Source: Hymenobacter gummosus (GTDB taxonomy: Bacteria > Bacteroidota > Bacteroidia > Cytophagales > Hymenobacteraceae). From it: 64,000 bases of DNA. Below the pieces are notes generated by a model. The model was not told the origin of the DNA. It saw only the letters and a program-made list of their open reading frames with translations, and ran no database searches. A program made the position numbers and the translations under genes. Shown in pieces: positions 57,315-64,000 of this stretch. The stretch is from contig NZ_RXOF01000014.1 in the NCBI RefSeq assembly GCF_003970915.1, forward strand, positions 62,001 through 126,000. The letters run 5' to 3'. Each line of letters starts with the position of its first letter. Positions within the stretch are counted from its first letter, which is position 1.

Positions 57315-58355
57315 ATGCCCCTGCCCCACTTCGAAGACTTCGATTCCTCCCGCACGCCCCAGCGGCAGCGCGGCCTGGCCCGCCCCGGCCAGCCCGCCGA
57401 GGCTGCCGGCACGCCCGCCCAGCAGGCGTTTCGGGAGGCCCTGGAGAAGGTCGAGAGCCTGCGCCTGCAGATTCAGGACCTGGAGCGGGAGCAGCGCGAG
57501 GCCAAGCACAAGTACTGGCGCCAAGTGGGCCCGCTGGCCGATGCCGTGGTGACGATTCGGCGCGCCCTGTTCGGCCCCCTGGAAATGGCCCTGACCACCG
57601 GCTACTTCAGCCGCCTGGAGGAGCAGCGCATCGAGGAGCTGCTGTGGCGTAATGCCCGGGCCCTGCAGCAGCGCTTCGGCGAGGAAGCCGACGACTTGCT
57701 GCGGCGCTACGCCCCGCAGCGGCCGGCGCCGAAGTTTGAGGACGATGATGAGCCGCAGGATTCGGCGCCCCGCAGCTCCACGGCCCATGACTTCGAGCCC
57801 CACCACGAGCACCACGCCCATCAGCGCGGCAAGCGCAAAAGCAAGGAGGAGCGCGAGCAGGAAGCCACCGCCCGCGCCCTGCGGGCCGACCAGCAGCGCC
57901 TGCAGGCCGGCACCAAGGCCGTGTACCGCCAGCTGGCCCGCGCCAACCACCCCGACCTGGAGCGCGACCCGGAAGTGGCCCGCCAGAAAACCGAGCGCAT
58001 GCAGCGCGTCATCCGCGCCTACGAGGCCGACGATTTGCACGCCCTGCTGCAGCTGCTGGCCGAAAGCACCGCCCTCGACGCCGACCAGGAATCCGACGAG
58101 CTATTGCAGCGCTACGTGCGCGCCCTGCAGCAGCAGCAAAACGAGCTAAAGCTGCGCCTGCAGCAGCTGCGCTACGGCGACAAAAACGCTTTTTTCGGCA
58201 CTGGCAAAAAGCAGGAAGCCGAGCTGCGCCAGATCAAGCGGGAGCTGCGCGCCGAAGCCGAGTACCTGGAGCTGGTGCAACAAGCCATTCAGGATTCCGC
58301 CGGCCTGCGGCAGCTGCTACGCGAGCTGGCCGACGCCGGACAGGAGGAAATCTGA
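57315..58355 (+). CDS. J-domain-like coiled-coil protein
   Basis: A 346-residue, highly charged helical protein. Coiled coils flank a J-domain-like region with VYRQLARANHPDLERDPEVA, where the HPD motif contacts DnaK. A histidine-rich stretch (HHEHHAHQRG) lies before it and glutamine-rich helices follow. No zinc or C-terminal DnaJ domains are present, so it is a type III J protein, perhaps a specialised co-chaperone. Confidence 0.8.
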   Translation: MPLPHFEDFDSSRTPQRQRGLARPGQPAEAAGTPAQQAFREALEKVESLRLQIQDLEREQREAKHKYWRQVGPLADAVVTIRRALFGPLEMALTTGYFSRLEEQRIEELLWRNARALQQRFGEEADDLLRRYAPQRPAPKFEDDDEPQDSAPRSSTAHDFEPHHEHHAHQRGKRKSKEEREQEATARALRADQQRLQAGTKAVYRQLARANHPDLERDPEVARQKTERMQRVIRAYEADDLHALLQLLAESTALDADQESDELLQRYVRALQQQQNELKLRLQQLRYGDKNAFFGTGKKQEAELRQIKRELRAEAEYLELVQQAIQDSAGLRQLLRELADAGQEEI

Positions 58356-58420
58356 GCCAAGCGGTGCAGCTGATAGTCATTGCCAGGAGGCAGGCTGAAG
58401 CAAGGACTGCCAGTGCTACC

Positions 58421-59389
58421 TCACCCCTGCAGGAACGCCGCCACCTGCCGAATTACGCCTTGGTCGCGCATGATCCTGTTGTGCCCCAGGCCGGTGGTCG
58501 GGTGAAACTCGATACCGGGCCAGCTGCGGGCAATGTCCCGGGCCTCGGCGAAAGGCACGGACTCGTCCTGGCAGTCGTGGAGCAGCAGCACGCGGGCGGC
58601 CCGCATCCGGGCGGCGGCCTGGGTCAGGCTGAAGCTTTCGGCGTCGCGGCCGGTCTGGGAGCGGATATACTCGCCCATGCGCTGCACCACGGCGGCGGGC
58701 AGGGCCAGCAAATCGGCGAAGCGCTGGGCCACGGCGGGCGTGCTGCCCGGCGCACTCATCAGCACCAGGCGCGGCAATTCGCCCGCGGCGCGGCGGTTGA
58801 ACTGCACCGGCAGCCCGGCCGTAGTGGCCGCCCCGAACGAGTGGCCCACCACGCCCCAGGCCTCGCCCAGGTAATCGGCCACGGCCTGGGTGGCGCGGCC
58901 AAACTCGGGCAGGGTGGTCATGCGGCCGGGCGAGTCGCCGTGGGCCGGGCCGTCGAAGGCCACCACGCGGAAGCCGGCCCGCACCAGGCCGTCGGCAAAC
59001 ACGCCCCAGAAGGCGGCGCGGTGCTCCCAGCCGTGCACCAGCAGCACCGTGCGCCGGCCGGCGGGGTTCCACTCGTACGCCGCCAGCGCCCCGCCCTCGA
59101 AGGGCACCCGGAAGGCCCGGGCCGTGGCCAGGGCGGCGTCTTCCCACTTCTTGCGCGGCAGCCGGCGCGGGGTGCAAAACAGGCGCCAGGCCGACCGAAA
59201 CGCCCATTCCGTCGATACGGCCGCCAGCAGGCGGTACTTCAGGCGCACCCAGCCGATGCCGGGTGGCTCGGCGTAACGAAACTCGGTGGGCGCGGCGGGC
59301 AGCGGCTCCTGCCGGGCCGGCCATTGGTAAGCGGGCGAAAAGGTATTCACCATAACGGTAGCGGTGAAGGTGACCAGGAAAACGGGCAT
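58421..59389 (-). CDS. Alpha/beta-hydrolase
   Basis: A 322-residue protein with a membrane-like N-terminus. The hydrolase fold shows LLVHGWEHRAAFWG (oxyanion), VVGHSFGAATT (nucleophile Ser in GHSFG) and LLLHDCQDESVPF with the catalytic Asp, then LGHNRIM with the His. It is encoded just after the TetR regulator and is probably under its control. Substrate unknown. Confidence 0.88.
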   Translation of the reverse strand: MPVFLVTFTATVMVNTFSPAYQWPARQEPLPAAPTEFRYAEPPGIGWVRLKYRLLAAVSTEWAFRSAWRLFCTPRRLPRKKWEDAALATARAFRVPFEGGALAAYEWNPAGRRTVLLVHGWEHRAAFWGVFADGLVRAGFRVVAFDGPAHGDSPGRMTTLPEFGRATQAVADYLGEAWGVVGHSFGAATTAGLPVQFNRRAAGELPRLVLMSAPGSTPAVAQRFADLLALPAAVVQRMGEYIRSQTGRDAESFSLTQAAARMRAARVLLLHDCQDESVPFAEARDIARSWPGIEFHPTTGLGHNRIMRDQGVIRQVAAFLQG

Positions 59390-59449
59390 ACCGCCGACGG
59401 GGGCGGCAATCGGCCCGGCGGCCCCGAACCCGGGCGCCGGGGCTCGGAA

Positions 59450-60049
59450 TCAGGCTTGGGCCGGCGGCAGCAGCTCGGTGCGCAGCTGCCGCAGGATGTA
59501 GTGAAACTGCTCTTCGCCGTGCACCCGCGCCACCTGCAGGGAGCCGGCCAGCGTGGTCAGCACCTGGGCGGCCTTGCTGAACGGGTGGCCCGCGAACTGC
59601 AGGGAGCCGTCGGTGCGGCCGGCGGCCAGCACCCCGGCCAGCCAGTGCGTCAGCTCCCCGCTGAAGGTGCGCAGCTCCTGCTGCATCACGGCGGGCAGGG
59701 TCAGAAAATCGGCGGCCAGGGCCCCGAACAGGCATACCTGCGGTCCGTGGGCGGCGCGGTGGCGGTACACGTCGAGCAGGGCTTCCAGCTGCTGCGGGGG
59801 CGTCAGCTCGGTTACGCGCGGCAGGTCGCGCCACTTGCGCAGGCGCCGCAGCTGCCGCTGCACGATGGCCGCGCCCAGCTCCTCCTTGCTGGGGTAGTGG
59901 TAGTGAATGGCGGCCGGCTTCACGCCCAAATCCTTGGCAATGTGCTGGTAGCTGAAGGCATTGAAGCCGCGGGCCAGCAGCAGCTCCTCGGCTAGGTTGA
60001 GGATGCGCGTACGGGTGTCGAAAGCGGTGGCGGGGGCAGCAGGTGACAT
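59450..60049 (-). CDS. TetR-family repressor
   Basis: A 199-residue protein with an N-terminal helix-turn-helix (RTRILNLAEELLLARGFNAF, then DLGVKPAAIHYHYPSKEELG). A helical ligand-binding part follows. The palindrome at 60065-60084 upstream of its start is the likely operator. The adjacent hydrolase gene is the probable target. Confidence 0.92.
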   Translation of the reverse strand: MSPAAPATAFDTRTRILNLAEELLLARGFNAFSYQHIAKDLGVKPAAIHYHYPSKEELGAAIVQRQLRRLRKWRDLPRVTELTPPQQLEALLDVYRHRAAHGPQVCLFGALAADFLTLPAVMQQELRTFSGELTHWLAGVLAAGRTDGSLQFAGHPFSKAAQVLTTLAGSLQVARVHGEEQFHYILRQLRTELLPPAQA

Positions 60050-60064
60050 GGTGACGCAAGGATA

Positions 60065-60084
60065 CTTACTTAGTAGTAAGTAAG
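60065..60084. promoter_or_regulatory. Operator-like palindrome upstream of the TetR gene
   Basis: CTTACTTA-GTAG-TAAGTAAG is a perfect eight-base palindrome with a four-base spacer, 16 bases from the repressor start. Size and place fit a TetR operator. Confidence 0.75.
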
Positions 60085-60147
60085 CAAATAAATTATTGCC
60101 TAGTGCCCCGGCTCGTACTTAGCTTACCCGCCTCTTCCCCGATCCGT

Positions 60148-60567
60148 ATGCACCTCGCCTTTCCCGCCGAAGCCGTCATTTTCCTGCTGATGGGCCTGTT
60201 TTTCATAGGCGCCTCGCTTTACGGCCGCCGGCTGCGCCGCGCCCGGCAGCAGCGCGGCCAGCTGGCCGACGCCACCATCGTGGCCCTAACGCCCTCGCGC
60301 CGCCTGTTCACGCCCAAGGTTCGTTTTGTCACCGCCGCCGGTCAAACCGTGGAAATCGAAACTGAAACGGCCGCCGACCCGGGCCAGTACGCCGTGGGGC
60401 AGACGGTGCAAGTGCTGTACGATACGGCCAACCCCGAAAACGCCGACCTCGCCGGCAGCCCGCCCGACAGCTACGGGTTCGGCCTGGTTATCGGGCTGCT
60501 GTTCGCAGCCGTCGGCCTGCTGCAGATGCTGGGCATCGTGCCGGTATTCGAGCAGTACGCGCACTAA
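60148..60567 (+). CDS. DUF3592-like membrane protein
   Basis: A 139-residue protein with two membrane helices (about 8-26 and 112-132). Between them is a small beta domain: PKVRFVTAAGQTVEIETETA, then YAVGQTVQVLYDTANPENAD, the DUF3592 pattern. Role unknown. Confidence 0.8.
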   Translation: MHLAFPAEAVIFLLMGLFFIGASLYGRRLRRARQQRGQLADATIVALTPSRRLFTPKVRFVTAAGQTVEIETETAADPGQYAVGQTVQVLYDTANPENADLAGSPPDSYGFGLVIGLLFAAVGLLQMLGIVPVFEQYAH

Positions 60568-60609
60568 GCGCAGGGCGGAAGTATTGTACCAGTCAGCTTA
60601 TAGCAAAAC

Positions 60610-60644
60610 AGCCGTGGCGCGAAGCATGCCTCCGCGCCACGGCT
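60610..60644. terminator. Bidirectional terminator
   Basis: AGCCGTGGCGCG / CGCGCCACGGCT form a 12-base stem between the convergent DUF3592 and MaoC genes. Confidence 0.75.
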
Positions 60645-60667
60645 GTTCGTTGCTGTGCCGGCCGAAC

Positions 60668-61135
60668 CTAGTCCGCGAAGTGGTAGAGGAACGTCACCAC
60701 GCCGGTGTAAGCGGGCTTTTTCTGGTCCTTGATTTCCAGCGTCACGTCAATCTGAGCCTTGGCAATGCCGCGCAGGTTTTTCACCGACATCAGCCGGGTG
60801 CGCAGGCGCACGTCGCTGCCGGCGGGCACGGCCTGGTTGAAGCGCAGGCTCTCGATTTCGTAGTTCACCTGCATTTTCAGGTTCTCGATGCGCACAATCT
60901 GCCCCCACAGGTAGGGCAGCAAGGACACCGTGAGGTAGCCGTGGGCAATGGTGCCGCCGAAGGGCGACTCCGTGCGGGCGCGCTCCGCGTCGAGGTGAAT
61001 CCACTGGTAATCCAGGGTGGCTTCGGCGAAGCGGCTGATTTGCTCCTGCGTGATGGTGAAGTAGGCCGATACGCCTAGCTCCTGGCCCTGAAGCTGTTCC
61101 AGTTCGGCCAGGCTGCGGATGGTGAGAAGACTCAT
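60668..61135 (-). CDS. MaoC-family dehydratase
   Basis: A 155-residue hot-dog fold protein. It has FAEATLDYQWIHLDAERART (catalytic Asp and His) and GGTIAHGYLTVSLLPYL, the hydratase 2 motif. It probably hydrates enoyl-CoA or a related thioester. Confidence 0.9.
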   Translation of the reverse strand: MSLLTIRSLAELEQLQGQELGVSAYFTITQEQISRFAEATLDYQWIHLDAERARTESPFGGTIAHGYLTVSLLPYLWGQIVRIENLKMQVNYEIESLRFNQAVPAGSDVRLRTRLMSVKNLRGIAKAQIDVTLEIKDQKKPAYTGVVTFLYHFAD

Positions 61136-61201
61136 GGGTTGGTGAGGAGGCGGCCGCCCCGCGGAGCGGCCCGGGAGAAAGTGGAACGGGCCGCCAAGAT
61201 A

Positions 61202-61999
61202 TTAGTCCTGCTCCTTATCGAGCCGGTTCAGCAGCTCCTCCACCTGTCGCTCCAGCCGGCTCACGCGCTCCTCCAGGGCCGAGGGCGGCCGCAGGTGGGT
61301 GGTAAACACGGCTTTCACCTCCCAGATTTCCAGGGCCTGCCCGAGGTCAAATTCCTGGGCGCCGTAGTCGGGGTTGTCGGCGCGCAGCTTGAGCTGCTGC
61401 TCGCCCAGGCGCTCCACCAGGCGGCGCACCAGCAACCGGCTCGGGGTGACGAAGGCGTAGATGCGGCCCGCGCGCAGGTTGGGCTCGGCGCGGTCGAGGC
61501 GGCGGCAGAGCACCACGTCCTGGTGGCGCAGGCCCTGCTGCTGGTGCTGCATTTCGGCTCCTTGGATTTCGAACGCGCGCGTGACCGGGCCCAGCGCGTG
61601 CGGAAACGTGAGGGCCGGCAGCGCATCCACGAAGCTCTTGTCGTGGTAGTGCACGATGTACTCTAGCAGGCGGTCGGCACGCACGAAGGGCGTGAGGGCG
61701 GCCGATTGGTCGGCGCGGGCTACGGGGCTGGCCTCGGGGGCCGGGGCAGCCTGCAAATCCTGCTGAAAGATGTCGAAGCCGTAAAGGTCGTTTACGGTCA
61801 GTTCTTTCGTTAGTAGCAGGTCAACGGAGAGGCCAAAATGCTGAGCAATCTGGATTAGCGTCTCCATTTTGGGCTCGGAGCGGCCCTCTTCGTAAGCGCC
61901 CACGCTGGGCCGGGCCAGGCCAAACAGTTCCGCAAAAGCCGCCTGGCTCAGCTTCTTAACCGTACGAATCTTGCGGATGTTGTTGCCGATATAGGACAT
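61202..61999 (-). CDS. XRE-type regulator with S24/LexA-like C-terminal domain
   Basis: A 265-residue protein. The N-terminal helix-turn-helix has LSQAAFAELFGLARPSVGAY. The C-terminal part (about 120-240: ALGPVTRAFEIQGAEMQH, RLDRAEPNLRAGRIYAFVT) resembles the S24/LexA fold of phage-type repressors. Catalytic Ser and Lys cannot be placed firmly. A coiled coil ends the protein. It looks like a chromosomal stress regulator; no phage genes are near. Confidence 0.8.
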   Translation of the reverse strand: MSYIGNNIRKIRTVKKLSQAAFAELFGLARPSVGAYEEGRSEPKMETLIQIAQHFGLSVDLLLTKELTVNDLYGFDIFQQDLQAAPAPEASPVARADQSAALTPFVRADRLLEYIVHYHDKSFVDALPALTFPHALGPVTRAFEIQGAEMQHQQQGLRHQDVVLCRRLDRAEPNLRAGRIYAFVTPSRLLVRRLVERLGEQQLKLRADNPDYGAQEFDLGQALEIWEVKAVFTTHLRPPSALEERVSRLERQVEELLNRLDKEQD

Positions 62000-62150
62000 T
62001 AGTCCGAAAAATTTTTACGCTCAAACTTTGAGCATAGCCAAAACTTTCAGTATTCTTGTACCGTAAAGCTACAAGGAATCCGGCTAGCCGCTTCTAACTG
62101 GCGCTGATAATTTGAGCACTGCTACAAACGCTGCCCTTCCGCATCTGCCT

Positions 62151-62558
62151 ATGGCCAACTCCTACTTCGCTACCATTCACCGCCACCTGCTCACCCTGGG
62201 GTTCGACATCCGCCACGCCGACGAAACGGACGGCATTCTGGTAGTCGACAACCCGGAAATGGGCATCCGCAACCTGGTGCTGGGCTGCGGCGACCCGCTC
62301 CTGATTCTGGAGCAGTACCTGCTGGAGCTGCCGGCGCCCTCCTGCGAGGTGTACCAGCGCCTGCTGACCAAAAACCGCGACATCATCCACGGCGCCTTCG
62401 CCCTCGACGAGTCGGGCCGCAAGGTTATCTTCCGCGACACGCTGCAGATTGAGACGCTGGACATGTCGGAGCTGGAAGCCGTGCTGAACTCGCTCAGCCT
62501 GCTGCTCACCGAGTTTTCCGACGAGCTGATCGGGTTTAGTAGGGGCCTGGGGGCTTAG
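62151..62558 (+). CDS. YbjN-like protein
   Basis: A 135-residue protein with a YbjN-like fold pattern (NLVLGCGDPLLILEQYLLEL, GAFALDESGRKVIFRDTLQI). YbjN relatives resemble type III secretion chaperones. It lies 152 bases before pspA on the same strand and probably works with the PspA stress group. The ATG at 62151 is preferred to a TTG at 62112. Confidence 0.75.
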   Translation: MANSYFATIHRHLLTLGFDIRHADETDGILVVDNPEMGIRNLVLGCGDPLLILEQYLLELPAPSCEVYQRLLTKNRDIIHGAFALDESGRKVIFRDTLQIETLDMSELEAVLNSLSLLLTEFSDELIGFSRGLGA

Positions 62559-62710
62559 GGTCTTGGTGTCGTTCCGCCTCACCTCCACTCCCGCAGCTGT
62601 TCCCATCCCCAGCTTTATTATCCTGTTCATTTTCAACGCATCGGCTCCTGGCACTTTAGATTGGCTCAACCAAGCCCCTAAGACCCCAAGCCCCTAAGAC
62701 CCCAAAAGCC

Positions 62711-63439
62711 ATGAACATCTTCGCCCGCCTCTTCAAAATCGGCCAGGCCGAAACGCATTCGGCCATCGACCAGCTGGAAGACCCCATCAAAATGACCGAG
62801 CAGGGCCTGCGCGACCTGCGCCAGGACCTCGACAAGAGCCTGCACGCCCTGGCCGAAGTGAAGGCCATGGCCATCCGCAGCCGCAACGAGGCCGAGGGCT
62901 TCCGCGCCAAGGCGCTTGACTACGAAAACAAGGCCGTGCTGCTGCTGCAGCGCGCCCACAAGGGCGACCTTAACGCTGCCGAGGCCGACCGCCTGGCCAG
63001 CGAAGCGTTGGTGAAAAAAGGCGAGAACGAAGCCCACGCCACCCGCGCCGGCGAGGACCAGCAGAAGTTTGAAGCCTCCGCCGGGCAGCTGGACCAGAAC
63101 GTGCAGACGCTCAAGCAGACCATCAGCCAGTGGGACAACGAGCTGAAAACGCTCAAGGCCCGCGCCGCCGTCAGCTCGGCCACCAAGACCATCAACAAGC
63201 AGCTGGCCCAGCTCGATTCCTCGGGCACGGTGGCCCTGCTGGAGCGCATGAAGGAGAAAGTGGCCGTGGAAGAAGCCCTGGCCGAGTCGTACGGGCAGAT
63301 TGCGCAGGAAAGCAAGAGCATCGACCAGGAAATCGACAAGGCCCTGCAGACCAGCGCCGGCGGGCAAGCCGCGGCCGACCTGCAGGCCCTGAAGCAGAAG
63401 CTGGGCCTGACCGGCGCCCCTGACCAGCCCCAGCAGTAA
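62711..63439 (+). CDS. pspA: PspA/IM30 (ESCRT-III-like) membrane-stress protein
   Basis: The 242-residue, nearly all-helical protein starts MNIFARLFKIGQAETHSAID with LEDPIKMTEQGLRDLR, the standard PspA N-terminus. A long coiled coil follows. PspA coats and repairs the inner membrane under stress. The next genes are small membrane proteins of the same group. Confidence 0.92.
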   Translation: MNIFARLFKIGQAETHSAIDQLEDPIKMTEQGLRDLRQDLDKSLHALAEVKAMAIRSRNEAEGFRAKALDYENKAVLLLQRAHKGDLNAAEADRLASEALVKKGENEAHATRAGEDQQKFEASAGQLDQNVQTLKQTISQWDNELKTLKARAAVSSATKTINKQLAQLDSSGTVALLERMKEKVAVEEALAESYGQIAQESKSIDQEIDKALQTSAGGQAAADLQALKQKLGLTGAPDQPQQ

Positions 63440-63467
63440 TTTCCGCCCCCTTCCGCCTTTCCCAGCT

Positions 63468-63701
63468 ATGAAAGCTCCTTTTAGCCGCCACGAAAAGAAT
63501 CTGCTGCTGATTGCTGCGGCGCTGCTGTTCGTCAGCAACTTCGCGCGCTTCGGCCACTGGTCGCATTCCAGCGTGGCCCCGACGCTGGTGCTCTTCGGCC
63601 TGACCTTCGGCATTGCCGCCATTGCGCAGTACCACAAGCGCACCAAGGCCGCCCCCCAGCCCCCGCAAACGCCGCCGCCCGGCCCGCCCCAACGGCCTTA
63701 A
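63468..63701 (+). CDS. Small two-helix membrane protein
   Basis: A 77-residue protein with hydrophobic segments at about 11-26 and 37-53 and a proline-rich cytosolic tail (QPPQTPPPGPPQRP). It starts 28 bases after pspA and is likely in its operon. Family unknown. Confidence 0.65.
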   Translation: MKAPFSRHEKNLLLIAAALLFVSNFARFGHWSHSSVAPTLVLFGLTFGIAAIAQYHKRTKAAPQPPQTPPPGPPQRP

Positions 63702-63790
63702 CCAGTCGGGACGGGCGGCCCGGCAGGGTGGCCCGCGCCGCCTACGCTTTCGGCCCGTGGCAATCTGCTTACCTTCAAGCTGCCCCCGTT

Positions 63791-64000
63791 ATGCCCATGA
63801 CCGAACTTTTACAAGCTGCCCTTTCCCCGCCCAATCTGCCGGCCACCGGCCTGCTTATCTTCGTGCTGCTCTACTGGCTCACGGTTATCGTCGGCCTGCT
63901 CGATTTCAAGACTTTAGACATTGATGTGGACGCCGACGGGCACCACGACGTCGGCCACGAAGCCCACATGGGCGTGAGCTGGCTCAACCACGCGCTGGCC
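63791..64000 (+). CDS. Membrane protein, 5' part (OB-fold/NfeD-like group)
   Basis: The first 70 residues are visible (MPMTELLQAALSPPNLPATG, a membrane helix at about 20-38, then the acidic DIDVDADGHHDVGHEAHMGV). The frame runs off the right edge. This type of protein is often found with pspA and flotillin genes and has an OB-fold at its end, which is outside the window. Confidence 0.65.
   Translation, partial: MPMTELLQAALSPPNLPATGLLIFVLLYWLTVIVGLLDFKTLDIDVDADGHHDVGHEAHMGVSWLNHALA

Noticed and set aside
61202-61999. Prophage remnant around the S24-like repressor
   Set aside because: No integrase, structural or lysis genes are near; neighbours are metabolic and membrane-stress genes.

Overview
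The window looks like a chromosome segment of a GC-rich Bacteroidota bacterium, most like Hymenobacter or a close relative. The reasons are: T9SS-type C-terminal sorting domains, a PID-CTERM protein, split transketolase subunits, DUF4394, DUF2490 and delta-60 repeat proteins, Bacteroidota -7 boxes (TAnnTTTG) upstream of several starts, and very short intergenic gaps. The genus is inferred from gene content, not from a marker gene.

Layout. 1-4048: a split transketolase whose halves are separated by a vWA protein and a phytanoyl-CoA-dioxygenase-like protein. 4237-12521: an AT-rich propeller lipoprotein, two ECF sigma-factor operons, TPR, zinc-ribbon and Spy-like envelope proteins. 12975-25966: aminotransferase, PfkA, MiaA, a glycosyltransferase, a very large hybrid histidine kinase with its response regulator, an MBL hydrolase and a nuclease-fold protein. 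26349-31532: an NFACT/RqcH-like protein, tRNA-Leu(GAG), an iron group (permease-like, Dps, VIT1/CCC1) and a MOSC protein. 31602-41662: large secreted or surface proteins. 53239-64000: Nudix, histone-deacetylase-like, cupin, AraC, J-domain, TetR/hydrolase, MaoC, XRE/S24-like, YbjN-like and PspA genes.

The outstanding region is 41746-52342, an RNA-repair island read almost entirely from the minus strand. In transcription order it holds a PcfJ-domain protein, a TROVE/Ro60 protein (Rsr), a macrodomain protein of the microbial PARG type, an array of ten structured RNAs (46617-47999), an RtcB RNA ligase, a 2OG-Fe(II) oxygenase and a second RtcB. A divergent XRE-type regulator faces a set of palindromic operators next to rtcB-1.

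Each RNA unit has a variable outer stem with one bulged U, then a YCGTHG box, a second variable stem, the invariant block YTMCTTCG, an insert, and a closing strand near GTTGCC. Both stems covary between units. In six units the insert carries T-arm, joined acceptor strands and 5' half in circularly permuted tRNA order, opened at the anticodon end. One unit rebuilds a complete tRNA-Lys(UUU), one has a class II tRNA-Leu body, and a short one is just a tRNA-Gln(UUG) anticodon stem-loop. The simplest reading is an expanded, diversified array of bacterial Y RNAs (YrlA type, tRNA mimics tethered to Ro60). The alternative is permuted tRNA precursors circularised by RtcB. A ten-member array of different tRNA mimics between rsr and two rtcB genes is, as far as I know, not a described system.

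The intergenic regions are also rich in long inverted-repeat (MITE-like) elements, several of them about 198 bp long.
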